The translations under genes were made by a program, and so were the position numbers. A stretch of DNA of 64,000 bases from Omphalotus guepiniiformis (taxonomy: Eukaryota > Basidiomycota > Agaricomycetes > Agaricales > Omphalotaceae), in the NCBI GenBank assembly GCA_028554645.1, contig JAQOOI010000070.1:1364001-1428000 (forward strand), written 5' to 3'. The notes under the pieces were generated by a model. That model was not told the origin of the DNA and made no database searches. It saw nothing but the letters and a program-made list of their open reading frames with translations. Below, piece after piece: positions 1 through 11,394 of the stretch. Position 1 is the stretch's first letter, and every line of letters begins with the position of its first letter.

Positions 1-600
1 ACAGTCCTCAACGAGTGCAAGATAATACAACAGAAAAGGGGCAGAGGAAAGGGCGAAGGAAGACAGTCCTCAAGGCGTGGAAAATACAAAGAGGAGGAAG
101 CTAGTGGCGCCGGACTTCAAGCAGGTGTCCGGTGAGAGGCCACCCAGCACGGAACAGTTCCTTTAACACTACATTCAATAGACGTGACAAGCGACTTAAA
201 GAGGAAGAGCCTGCACCCACAGTGTTTCTTCTGTGATACAAGGGTTCGCAGGAAGATGAATGCGGCAGCCGGAGAGTACCATCGACTGAACCGTTGGGGC
301 ATTTGGTGCCTTACAGAGAGCTGGCTGGATAAGCCTGGCTACACACAGTCCGGCCCCCTCATGATCAGGTCCCCCCAGGGTGTACTCTGTTACGTTGCAA
401 TTCCCGAGTAAGTTTCAATCAACCTTTGCAACTTTTCAACATATCGTAATTGAAATTCTTATGTAGTCAAGGGTTGGTTAAGGGCCATTGCAGGAACAAA
501 ATAAAAGATATGCAGACTTGAGCTGCTCTGAGGCTCCCGACGCATTGTTCCGTTGGCGATGGTTGTAGGCTTATAGCAGGTTGTAGCAGGTTGAGGCCAA
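1..600. other. left-edge region, no gene recognised
   Basis: A short open frame at 184-411 has no recognisable domain and no clear promoter or intron context. I see no RNA gene and no repeat shared with the rest of the window. It may be the flank of a gene outside the window. Confidence 0.4.
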
Positions 601-1290
601 CGGCTCAAATACAAACTTCAGTCGGCCGGACATCCGAAGGGAACTTACCCGCGAATAGCAAACGTTCGTAGAAACGTTCACCCCGAGCCTCCTCTCCTGC
701 CCCTCTCTTGTTGCTGCTAAAATCTCGTATGCCCTCGTATACCATGTGGATCAGAGTAAATATTCGTTTCTGTTCTGAAAGCTTGTCGAATTCTAACAAT
801 CACGATCGTGATGATCACTCTGGATTGATGAATGGCTACATGTGTACATGTGCAACTCACTGCGCTACGCTTTGACTAGATGACTATGACTTCCCGACGG
901 GCCTGCGCATGTTGAACTACATACCACTGTAGTCTCGTACGCGCTTTGAAATTTGGCCGACAGTGGCTAATGACATCCGTCCCCAACCTGTATTTTCAGG
1001 TTCAAGCTTCAAGGCCGATGTACGAGGATCACTCGAGGATCCAGTCACGAAGTTGAAGGACACCTTCACAAGAATTTCCAACAGGCAGCTCAGCCTTCCA
1101 TCTTCGCGAACAAAAGATGCAAAGTACGCCGCCGTAATGTGCTCCCCAAAACGTCCATACCAGTTCCAAACGTCGAGGTTGTGAGTTACACATGCCCCCA
1201 AATACATATATGTGGTGCCTGCCGTGTTAAATTGACTTAGTTCTCAGCCAGCTCTCGAAAATAACCAGCAATGATACATCAGTCTCAACT

Positions 1291-1365
1291 TTGCTCGTTC
1301 TTCATGGTCCATTCTGATTCTGGTGATGCCCGTTTCGAATGGCCAGTTCACTGAGAGTTTAAAAG
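1291..1365 (+). promoter_or_regulatory. proximal promoter of thaumatin-like gene A
   Basis: This block is conserved in all three units: a 'TGGTGATG' core, then 'GGCCAGTTCACTGAGAG', then a TATA-like 'TTTAAAAG' at 1358-1365, 71 nt before the ATG. Conservation in otherwise drifting spacer DNA suggests it is functional. This copy is the most diverged. Confidence 0.5.
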
Positions 1366-1428
1366 ACAAGTTGAACCTTGCATGCACTCAACGCAGCTTC
1401 GGTCGCGCTTCAGTTTTGCTTCGGTGTT

Positions 1429-2862
1429 ATGAAACTCTTTCTCGCTGTGGTTGCGTCTCTCACCTCATTGTCGGGAGTTGCTGCTCGCGCATTCACCGTA
1501 TGTGACGATAGACAGGAGCTCTGTCTATCTACTAACGTCGATATAGGTCATCAATGCGTGTCCATTCACCATCTGGTGAGTGCTGATTGAATTGATACAT
1601 GAGAGCAGTATTTTGCTCACCTCAACTAACAGGCCCGCTGTAAGTTTACACGTTGTTCGGTGTACTTACTGTCTATCCTGAACACCATTGACTCTAGATA
1701 TTCACCGATCTGAACGCCGGAACGGCTGTTCCTGAGTATACCACAGGGCGAGTCATTTCTGACAGTGTTTGAAGACCCTCCTAACGAAACAGCAATCGCA
1801 GTTGGGCGGCAGGCGCGTACACTTCTGTATCATTCTTCGTGCCAAATAACTGGAGAGCGGGACGTATTTGGGTTTGTTAAATTCCGTCCGCTTTTTCTGA
1901 GAGAGATTGAGCCTATGAACTCAGGCAAGGCGAGACTGCGACTTCTCCACCAACCCTGGTCCCAACTCTTGTCTTGACGGTGGATGTAACGGCGGACTTG
2001 TCTGCGACATCCACAGTGGTACTGCGAGTTTCCCATTCTTCAGTTGTGTTACCATATATAGTTACGTTCATCTTAGGGTGTCCCTCCAGCCACCCTCGCC
2101 GAGTTCACTTTGTCTGCTGACTCGAGCCAAGCTGACTCCTATGCTGGTAAGTCAATACGTTTTTGCCACCTTCATCTGAACTGTGCTGAAGATGAAACCA
2201 GTCTCCCTTGTCGATGGTTACAATTTGCCCATGAGGTGATATTCATTCTCTCACTCATTTTGATGCATTCGTACAAATATGGGGGCTTTAGCATCACCAA
2301 CGATGCTGGATGTCCCGTTGCGGACTGCCCAGTTGATCTCGGACCAAACTGTACGCTGAATCCAAAGTCTATCTGTAGAAATATATTAACGAGCTCATCA
2401 TATAAAGGTCCCCCTCCTCTGAAGGGGCCGTTTGATTCCACCGGCTTCCCAGTAGGATGCAAGTCTGCCTGTGTAAGAGATTCTTCTTGTGTCTCTCAAG
2501 TTCTCTCTTGTCGTCTGACAGCTCCTGTGTTTCAGGCTGCAAACCTAGATGGTAATCAAAGTGAGTTTCTCGTCAACTCAATGACAATCCATTGACCCAA
2601 GCTGCAAATGGAACAGATAATTCTCCCAACTGCTGCTCTGGGCAATATAACACTCCTGCTACATGTCCCTCGTCCGGTGTTGAGTACTACGGCTATTTCA
2701 GTGCGTCTTTTCGGATACTGTTTTCTCTGAAGCTCTGGACTAATACTTACCTCGCTTGATATAGAACAAAATTGTCCCGATGCATTCGCCTATGCTTTCG
2801 ATGATGCTTTGAAGGCCTGCAGTGCCCAAGCTGATTATACTATCACTTTCTGCCCTCCCTAA
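1429..2862 (+). CDS. thaumatin-like protein, copy A (secreted, GH152/PR-5 type)
   Basis: Encodes a secreted thaumatin-like protein of about 255 residues in 13 exons. The first exon gives a signal peptide starting MKLFLAVVAS, and the mature part opens AFTVINACPFTIWPA. Known family members bind or cleave beta-1,3-glucan; in fungi they are linked to wall remodelling and fruiting. Visible family marks are the RIWARRDCDF segment, the LAEFTL acidic strand, the CPVDLGPNC loop and the C-terminal TFCPP ending. The third exon is only 7 nt (GCCCGCT). Two introns use GC donors (near 1748 and 2020), unlike copies B and C. Near the C-terminus one residue pair is missing relative to the other copies ('DDALKAC' for 'DDATALKTC'), but the frame stays open. 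No disruptive change is seen. The exon chain rests on manual alignment of the three copies. Confidence 0.82.
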
Positions 2863-3878
2863 ATTCTTTCTGAAAATTCTTATCAATCCGACACGATATT
2901 TTTTCTTACTGGCTGCTCGTCGTTCTTTCTAGTTTCTCGGTTCTAGTCATCCTGTACTTGTGTTTGGAAATGTAGTATGATAATTGAGAGGTTTTGTCGT
3001 TTACTTTAACTTGAACGCCCGAAACGGCCTGGCTTCGGCTCTAGCCGGTCAGCCAGCTGGGCTACCTTGACTACATTTGATATTTAGGTTAAAACACCTA
3101 GGCAATTCTTTCATATTTGACATTTCATCTGTGAATTTGCATCCCTTCCAGCTGCAAGTGCAACGTCTTGCCGCAACATTCGACTGCAAGTTTGAGGCTG
3201 TTTGAGGTTGGGCGGCCCGCGGAAATCGCAGCGGAGCTTGAAGACTTGAAGTACCCATATACGGAAACTTTTCATCTTTCTCTTTGGTCTCTGCTAAACA
3301 TCTCGTATACATGTGGATCCGAATATTTATTCGTTTTTGTTCTGAAGACTTGTCGAGTTCTTACAAACACGATCGTGATGATCCTACTCTGGACTGAATG
3401 GCTGCATGTACATTTCTGTACATCTGGATTCTGTGTACATGTGCAACTAACTTCTAATATCTCTGCATGTCGTGCTTGCTGTTGGTGCCTTGGCCCACGC
3501 AGGACGCCGCGGCGTCTGTTGAGGGGGTCTACATTCTGGACATCTGACAATTCAATGTAACCGTAAGATCCTATTGCGCTTGCGCATGTTGAACTATGAA
3601 CTCTAATCTCTTCGTATTTTGGCCAGCGGTGGCTTATGACGAACTGTCCTAATGGTCAATCTGTATTCATAGGGCTCTAGCTCATGTCTCGGGACCGATG
3701 TTGGAGGATCCAACTCGAAGTTGAAGAACACCTTTACAAAATCTCCAACAGAAACGGCGCCTCACCTCGCCTCACCCTTCCCATCTACGCCAAGAGAAGA
3801 TTCAATTTACCCTGTGATGCTATTCCCAATTCGTTTTGGTTCTTAGTGCACCTAGCTGTCAATACACTTCAGTCACAA

Positions 3879-3957
3879 GGCTGGACGTTCCTCGCGGTTC
3901 ATTTTGATTTTGGTGATGAAAAAATCGAAGGTCTAGTTCACTGAGAAGGTTTAAAAG
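3879..3957 (+). promoter_or_regulatory. proximal promoter of thaumatin-like gene B
   Basis: Nearly identical over about 80 bp to the block before copy C, including 'TGGACGTTCCTCG', 'TTTTGGTGATGAA' and the TATA-like 'TTTAAAAG' at 3950-3957, 88 nt before the ATG. Confidence 0.55.
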
Positions 3958-4037
3958 GTGAGTTGAACTCGAGGATTCAACTCAACGCAGCTTCTGTAGC
4001 GCTTCAGTTTCACCTTTCGAGCCTTTGCATCTGAATC

Positions 4038-5511
4038 ATGAAACTCTCCATCGCTGTCTCTGTTGCTTCACTCACCTCATTGTCGGGTGTCGCTGCTCGT
4101 ACATTCACTGTACGTCACGATACACGATGAATTCGTGTCACAACTGTACTGACGTCGATATAGGTGTACAATGGGTGTCCTTTCACCATCTGGTGAGTAG
4201 TGCTCAAATGTTCATGAGAGGAGAGTATTGCTCACTTCCAGCTAAACAATAGGCCCGCTGTAAGTCTCAACGTCGATGATGCATTGTATCGTCTTGTTCT
4301 GAGTACAATTGACTTTAGATGTTCACCGATTTGAACGTCGGTTCGGCTGTTCCCAGTTATCCCAACGGGTAGGTAATTTCCCGCTCAATGTTTCAAATAA
4401 CCTCCTAACGACAGAGATATTACGGTTGGCAGGCTGCAGCGTACACTGCTGTCTCATTCTCGGTTCCAAACAACTGGAGAGCGGGACGTATCTGGGTTCG
4501 TCAAATTCAGATATTACATGTTTAAGAGCAAGTTTCATACCTTATGCACTCAGGCGAGGCGGGACTGCGACTTTTCCTCCAACCCTGGTCCCAACTCTTG
4601 CATTGACGGTGGATGTAACGGCGGACTTGTCTGCGACAGTCACACCGGTACTGTGAGTTTCCCGGTGGATTTCAGTTCTGCTGCCATGTACTTACTCCAA
4701 GCTAGGGTGTTCCTCCGGCCACCCTCGCAGAGTTCACTCTGTCCCCTGACTCGAGCGCGCCTGATAATTACGATGGTTAGTAACCTCAACACCTTCATCT
4801 GAATTGTGCTGAAGCCAATACTTAGTTTCGCTTGTCGACGGATACAATCTGCCCGTGAGGTATATATCCGTTTTATTTCTGACGCATATACATTTTCAGA
4901 TACTCATGCCAATGTCTTAGGATCAGCAACAATGCAGGATGTCCCGTCGCGGAATGCCCGGTCGATCTTGGACCAAACTGTATGCCGAATCCAAAGTTTA
5001 TCCGTGGAAATGACATACTAATCAATACCTCTCAATCTCGTTATATAAAGGTCCCGCTGCTTTGAAGGGGCCATATGATTCTTCTGGCTTCCCCGTAGGA
5101 TGCAAGTCCGCCTGCGTAAGAATTTAAATCCCGTTGTGTCTATCTGGGCTTTCCTAACTCATTTGATGGTCACTAGGAGGCAAACCTGGACGGTAACCAG
5201 GGTGAGTTGAAAGTCCATAACAAACTTCGTGAACATTTTACTAACTCAAGCTGTAATAGCCAACTCGCCCAACTGCTGCTCTGGATCACACAACACCCCC
5301 GCTACTTGCCCCTCGTCCGGCGTTGCGTACTACAGCTACTTCAGTGCGTCTAATTACCCTTCTGCCTCCGAATACTTCCCTGATCTCATTCATGTTTGCA
5401 GAATCAAACTGCCCCAATGCATACGCCTATGCTTACGACGATGCTACGGGTTTGAAGACTTGCGGAGCCCAAGCTGATTACACTGTCACGTTCTGCCCTC
5501 CTCCTAGCTAA
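4038..5511 (+). CDS. thaumatin-like protein, copy B
   Basis: Second array copy, same 13-exon plan with a 7-nt third exon. The signal peptide [20 protein letters not shown] is identical to that of copy C. Differences are clustered: PNGYYGWQAAAYTAV replaces the [12 protein letters not shown] region of copy C, and CPVAEC and SGSHNTPATC vary from the other copies. The GYYGW stretch needs an acceptor two bases beyond the first AG (AACGACAG-AG), which restores the frame. The gene ends FCPPPS and stops at 5509-5511. All introns can be closed with GT-AG pairs. It lies directly downstream of copy A and upstream of copy C on the same strand, so it arose by tandem duplication. Substrate is unknown; cell-wall beta-glucan is inferred from the family. 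Confidence 0.83.
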
Positions 5512-6778
5512 AAAATGCACTTTCTGCCCCTAGAATATTATACCCTCCTTCTTGCTAGTCTTTCTGTTGTAGTCAGACTATATGTGTTTGAAAGTAGTAT
5601 GATAACTAAGAGATTTCTCAGTGTGCCGTAGTGACTCGATTCTTGTAATTTTATGTCCAAGCTAGCTGGCAATAACTGTTATCATGAAAACAAGTATCTG
5701 CGCAATTCGTTCTTTAGACTGTACTTTGACTATGTACCAGAATGTCCAGACACTTGCAGATGAATTTCTGACATCTTCAAAATGGTCAGAACAAAATGAT
5801 TTTATTTCGTTCCTGGGCATGCCGGAAGGGGGCGGCCGCTCCCCCGGCCGCTCCCTTCAGGGGATGTCCACAAGTATTGAAGCGGAGCTTGAAGACTTCA
5901 AAGTAAGTCATACAGGGAAATAATAAATTCATGATGATTTTCATCCTTCTCCTTGTTACCGCTAAACAACTCGTATACCATGCGGATCGGATATACTATC
6001 GGTTTTTGGTCCTGGAAGCTTGTCGATTTCTTACAATCATGATTTTGATGTAACTCTGGACTGAATTGCTGCAGATGGCTGTAGCCTGCATGTGTACACA
6101 TGCTCCCGACTGCGCTCCACTTTGACTGGTCCAGGTTCAATGTTCACCGGCACCGACCATCGCTCTACCCGTGGCAATGATATTCTCGGATTCCACATCC
6201 TGGGTACTGTAGAATCGTGAGTTCGTAGAACTGTCGATTCTACTTCCAATCGCCCTCAGTACCCCACTCATACGTTACTTTTCAAAATGAAAGCAATACG
6301 GAACCGAGGCAAGGCTAGCTTCTCTTTCCGAGTTTAAATTTGGATTTCTTCAATCATGTACCGTAAGATATCACAACGCATGTGCACGTTGCAATCAAAC
6401 TGGCACTCTAGTGACTGCATAGTCTCTTTTACGATGTATCTTCGCATTTTGGCTAACGGCGGCGCCAGCCACGTTCGTTCGTGACATTCCGTTCCGCATT
6501 CAACTTGTATTTTGGGATTCAATACCGAGGTAAATGGACATCTTACAACAAGTCCAACAGAAGCGGTGCTTTCTCCTCAGTTGTGATTCTTTGCCAACAA
6601 TAGAATACGCTGCCCGCATGTGGTCTCCAGAAACGGGTTTATACACTACTTTCAGCTAGGTTTTGCCGTGGTGAGTTATTGAATTTTACGTGGTGTCTGC
6701 CGTGTTTAAAGTCATTTGGTTGTTTGTTAGCTTCTTGTTCGCGAAAAAGAATCTAACGGTCATACATTCTAGTCACAA

Positions 6779-6857
6779 GTCTGGACGTTCCTCGTGGTTC
6801 ATTTTGATTTTGGTGATGAAAGAATCGAAGGGCCAGTTCACTGAGAGGGTTTAAAAG
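6779..6857 (+). promoter_or_regulatory. proximal promoter of thaumatin-like gene C
   Basis: Same conserved block as in copy B, with 'TTTAAAAG' at 6850-6857, 89 nt before the ATG. The near identity with copy B upstream of the coding region points to shared regulation of B and C. Confidence 0.55.
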
Positions 6858-6938
6858 GTGAGCTGAAATCCTTGAGTTTAACTCAACGCAGCTTCTGTCG
6901 CGCTCCAGTTTCACCTTTCAAGCCTCTACTTCTGAATC

Positions 6939-8415
6939 ATGAAACTCTCCATCGCTGTCTCTGTTGCTTCACTCACCTCATTGTCGGGCGTTGCTGCTCG
7001 TACATTCACCGTACGTCACGATACATGGGACATTCGTGTAGTGCTGTACTGACCTCGATATAGGTGTACAATGGGTGTCCTTTCACCATCTGGTGAGTAA
7101 TGGCTGCAAAGTTCATGAGAGGAGAGTATTGCTCACTTCCAGCCGCGCTCAATTGACAGGCCCGCCGTAAGTCTAATCGTTATCGGTGTACTGTCCTGTC
7201 TTGCTCTGAGCACAATTGACTTTAGATCTTCACCGATTTGAACGTCGGTACGGCTGTGCCCGATTATACCACTGGATGGGCGGAAAATCGCTAAATGTTT
7301 AAAAATAACTTCCTATTAACATATGTATATCGCAGATGGGAGGCAGGCGCGTACACTTCTGTTTCGTTCACCGTCCCAGACAACTGGAAAGCGGGACGTA
7401 TCTGGGTTCGTCAAATTCATATATCAAAAGTTTGAGTGCGAATTTCATACCTTACGCTCTCAGGGGAGACGGGACTGCGACTTTTCCTCCAACCCTGGTG
7501 CGAACTCTTGCATTGACGGTGGTTGCAACGGTGGAGAAGTCTGCGATATTCACACTGGTACTGTGAGTTACCTGGTTTCCACCTCTGCTGCCATAAATAT
7601 TTACGTCCATCCCAGGGTGTTCCTCCGGCTACCCTCGCAGAGTTCACTCTGTCCGCTGACTCGAGCTCGCCCGACAACTATGATGGTAAGTATTCTCGAG
7701 CTCCGACACCTTTCTGAAACATGCTGAAACCGATGTTCAGTCTCGCTCGTCGACGGTTACAATCTGCCCGTGAGGTAAATACTCGTTTTCCCACTTATTG
7801 CTGATGCGTATATACTCATACGGATGATTTAGCATCACTAACAATGCCGGATGTCCCGTCGCGGACTGCCCAGTCGATCTTGGACCAAACTGTACGACCG
7901 AATCCAAAGTTTATCCGTGGAATTTGACCTAATTATCAAAACTATCATTGTTTAAAGGTCCCGCCGCTATTCAGGGCCCGTATGATTCTTCCGGCTTCCC
8001 GGTGGGATGCAAGTCTGCCTGTGTAAGATAATCAATTGTGTTGCGTCTCATCTCATCTGACGGTCACTGTGTTTTCGTTTTCAGGAGGCAAACTTGGATG
8101 GTAACCAAGGTGAGTTATAACTTATCTTTCATCCTATTGTGAACAATCAACTGACGCCGTAATAGCCAACTCGCCCAACTGCTGCTCTGGGCAATACGAC
8201 ACTCCCGCTACCTGCCCCTCTTCCGGCGTTGAGTATTATAGCTACTTCAGTGCGTCTACCTCTTCCGTTTTTGTGACTACATCATCTCACTCAACTTCGT
8301 GATTGCAGAATCCAACTGCCCCAATGCGTACGCCTATGCTTACGACGACGCTACAGCTTTGAAGACATGCAGCGCCCAAGCTGATTACACTGTCACTTTC
8401 TGCCCTCCTTCTTAG
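6939..8415 (+). CDS. thaumatin-like protein, copy C
   Basis: Third copy, 13 exons, about 255 residues. I count 16 cysteines in the predicted protein, the number that makes eight disulfides in classical thaumatins. Order: signal peptide, [111 protein letters not shown]. Intron 4 has no GT donor: ATGG (7276-7279) repeats the first four bases of the next exon (7336-7339), where copies A and B have none. Removing one ATGG restores the family sequence TTGWEAGAY; otherwise splicing would need GC-AG with one residue lost. The tRNA-Ile gene follows about 150 bp downstream. Confidence 0.82.
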
Positions 8416-8561
8416 AAAACTAAAATGTTCTCTTCTCAATCTTGTTAGCTTTACTGTTGTAGTTAGCTTATATTCGAGGATGTGGTAGATGTGGTTGTCA
8501 AAATGTTCTGGATTCAATTGAAACAATTTTCGAATTGCTCAGATTTGGTGTGGAGTTGTCT

Positions 8562-8635
8562 GGCCGACTAGCTCAGTTGGTTAGAGCGTCGTGCTAATAA
8601 CGCGAAGGTCTTGGGTTCGATCCCCACGTTGGCCA
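8562..8635 (+). tRNA. tRNA-Ile, anticodon AAU
   Basis: A 74-nt cloverleaf. The acceptor stem GGCCGAC pairs with GTTGGCC (one G-U pair) and the discriminator is A. The D arm contains GCTCAGTTGGTTAGAGC (internal A box) and the anticodon loop is CTAATAA. The T arm is GGGTTCGATCCC (B box). There is no intron. The first T run (TTTT) comes about 20 nt downstream and could serve as the Pol III terminator. Confidence 0.95.
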
Positions 8636-8926
8636 GTGCTACTGATTGTGAAGCCTTTTGCAAGAATGGCAAAGTTGGAATGATTAATGAATTGCGAGGT
8701 ACCAGGACCAAGGTCGAATTGGCCCACTTCGCAAGGTAATTATTTCACGCATACAACTTTATCTCCCGCGTCTGTGGTTTTCACGAGGTCAAACATTTTC
8801 TGCGGTGTAGCGGTCTCGTGCCAGCGAGAATCAGGAGGCATATAAATATCGCACTGGACGTAAGCAATCCATTGAATCCAATTGATTACAGGCTGTTACT
8901 ACTTGCAGGAATTGTTCGAACTTGAC

Positions 8927-10046
8927 TTAATCGTTCTTAACTCTGTCATATCCCCCAGAACCAGAACTCCAACCGAACCAACTCTTTCTGGATTGTGCCT
9001 CTGGTCGTTCATAAGAATGCCCCACCCCATCCCCATCCTGAGAATCTAGATCATCACTATCGATCTCCTCGAATCGCCCACCAGGACCCGCATTCGATGC
9101 CGTCCTCTCCCGGAGACTCCCCCCTGCTGCGTTAGCTGCAGAAGAAATCGCAGCAAGCGAAGATGCTGACCCAGACGGAAAAAGTGTCGTAGTGGGCATT
9201 CCAGGTATTGAAGGGACAGGAAAAGGTGGTGGTGTTTCTGAGGTTAGAGGTAATGCCGCGAGCTCAGCTTCGAGTTGTCGTCGGCGTTCGATGACTGATT
9301 GGGTGGAGGACATTCTAGATGATACAGGTCTGTCTTCTTCACCTAGGTCATACCCAGTGAGGGTACTGGTCGTAGATCGAGCACCTCCTGCAGGAGGAGG
9401 AGCAGCTGGTGCGAGCTGCCTGAAAATCGAAGCGCCCGTAGCGAGAACCGCTGGGCCATATGAGTACCAGAGTCCCGCAGCCATTTGTGCGGGCCCCGAT
9501 ACCGGATCTGCCATTGTTGGTGGCTGGGCCGGCAGCTCAGATTGGGAAGATATACCTTGAGGAAACGCTTGTCCTAAAGCAGTAGACGAAAGTAACATCT
9601 CCCACAATGCTCTCAAGCGCGTCTGTACGAATTCGTACACTTTTGAACGTATTTGATTGAGAGCGCCGTCTACTTCATTCTCGTGGCTTGAAAACCACGG
9701 CTCGAGCACCTGGTCGTAGACGTGTGTGGATCCGTCGGTTTGTGGTGATACTAACCAGAGGAGGACGATTAATTTGAAGAGGTAGTAGAGTGGGATCCAT
9801 GAGACTAGGAGCTCTACGCCTGAGTATTCGATGAATGTGAATGTTCCGAGGACTGTCCAGTATTTGAGAGCTCGCTCGAGGAGAGGAAGAGGTGTCGGAC
9901 GAGTAGCAAGGAGTTTATAGGAAAGATAGGCTGGGTAGAGGTGGGTTAAGACGGAGCTGCGATGAATTGATACATTAATGTAAGCATTGTAAATGCATAG
10001 CAAACCATACTCACCTGAATATACGCGATAAAAGATAGAAAAGCAT
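8927..10046 (-). CDS. HVA22/TB2-DP1 (REEP/Yop1-like) membrane protein
   Basis: Two exons: 10046-10015 (32 nt, MLFYLLSRIF) and 9956-8927, joined by a 58-nt intron, giving 353 residues. This start gives MLFYLLSRIFSSVLTHLYPA, the usual N-terminus of fungal family members; longer frames through the intron are rejected. The TB2/DP1/HVA22 domain covers about residues 1-110 with hydrophobic hairpins around LYPAYLSYK and ALKYWTVLGTFTFIEY. Proteins of this family sit in the tubular endoplasmic reticulum and bend membrane. A long C-terminal tail rich in Ser, Pro, Ala and Gly (about 150-353) looks disordered; a polar or charged stretch such as RRRQLEAELAAL could be a short helix. Tail length varies in fungi, and its role here is unknown. 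Confidence 0.85.
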
Positions 10047-11394
10047 TCTGCTCTAGTTCAAGGGTGGCGTAATACGAATGAAGTACCTTGATTCTTTTGG
10101 AACTCCTAGAACTCCTAGAGTATTCGCAAAGACGACAGTACTGACTGAGGTCTCCAGTCGTCGAAGGAGCCAATAGACCTGTTTCTTCTCGAGATGATAG
10201 ATTCAAAGCTGTCGTGGTCGTAGTTGCAAGGTGACGAAGGATGACTGAAGTTGAAGAGACTTGTTTCAGAGGAATTGCAGTAGAAAGCAAGAAATAGGAA
10301 GAAACAAGATGGATTCTCTTGAAATCAAATCGATGAAAAATAAAAGCAAGGACTCCGCGTGTTAGTTATGCGAATGCACGATGGCCCAGGATAGGTGAGG
10401 CTTCAAAGTAAAGATGTTTCTAAATTCTGAGGTTTTACGTCATATCACAGGCCTCACAGCTCCTTCTGCTATTCAAGCACTGCTTCCACAGCTAAAGAAA
10501 AGAAATTGCTGAAGAACGTATTCAATATACAAAGGTGTTCGGAGAGCTCAGCTGGTCTTCTTGCTTCATGACAACTATAGACGGTTCTCAAGGCTGAGGC
10601 ACTGCCAAATCAGTCTTGCTTCGACCAATTTTCAGAAACAATTATGTAGTTTTCCCGAGTCTCGCGAAATTGCTTCGCCTCTTGGACTGTTGGAAATCAG
10701 AACGTTTTACAGCAGCTTACAGCCCCTTCTAGACTGAGGTCCGATAAGATGCAACCAACCTTCGGAGGCCTTTTGTACACTGCTCAAGCGGCGGACTAGC
10801 AAAATGTCCAACTACATACTCTGTATAGGCCATTGACGGTGATGCCTTGGAAGATTCCAAGGTTATGGTCATCTGGCTCAAAAAAAGACTCTCTAGTCAG
10901 CGGTCGCGCAAATTTGATTGCTTTTACAGGAAGGATATACATAGCAAGAAATCAGGTTCAATCACCGGTTGAAGATGTATCAATGGAGGCAGTGAGCACT
11001 TTTGTCGCATCCCCTTCCTTACACCCTTTGTCCATTCTACTACCACACGTGCCATGCGCGCCCCCTCAGCTCACGGTGGGCGTCGTGATGCCCCCACGAC
11101 TCGAACGAAGGCTCTGGACTGTACCGCGGAGCCCGTACATGCAGAGAAAGTATCAGAACTTTGAGCGATAGACATATAAGAGGATGATCAAAACTAGGGA
11201 TGCGGATGGACAGAGGTGGTTGAGGTATTAGAGGCAGCACGAGATGGACAGTGTTGGGATGAGGATTACAAGGTGGAATTGAGTGCAGATTAATGTGGGG
11301 CGGAGCGATTCATGATAGAGCGTCCTGAGATCATATGTGGAAATCGGCGACAGGAGAGGGATGGGACAAGCCCCGTTATTACTCGTACACATGG
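10047..11394. other. intergenic, no gene seen
   Basis: Holds the upstream region of the HVA22-like gene and the downstream flank of the F-box locus. Part of it (about 11140-11394) resembles 34485-34675, so it belongs to a dispersed duplicated segment that includes the F-box 3' end. The small open frame at 10833-11171 has no family resemblance. Confidence 0.5.

Larger units (their letters stand above)
605..8530 (+). repeat. three-unit tandem segmental duplication
   Basis: Three direct repeats of about 2.4-2.8 kb lie head to tail: roughly 605-2995, 3220-5640 and 5880-8530. Each begins with a recognisable AT-rich leader (near 726, 3303 and 5970) containing a 'CTCGTATAC' block, then a 'CTTGTCGA' block, then 'CACGATCGTGAT' or a decayed form. 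About 600-900 bp of upstream DNA, a proximal promoter block and a thaumatin-like gene follow. Leader and spacer have diverged much more than the exons. The spacers 2863-3878 and 5512-6778 hold only this duplicated leader plus unique insertions (for example 3450-3560) and no further gene. Units 2 and 3 share more promoter sequence with each other than with unit 1, so they probably separated last. Confidence 0.85.

Noticed and set aside
5815..5865. Palindromic GCGGCCGCTCCCC...GGCCGCTCCC as a possible element end.
   Set aside because: It is a short local direct repeat (GGCCGCTCCC twice) with no matching partner or target duplication.
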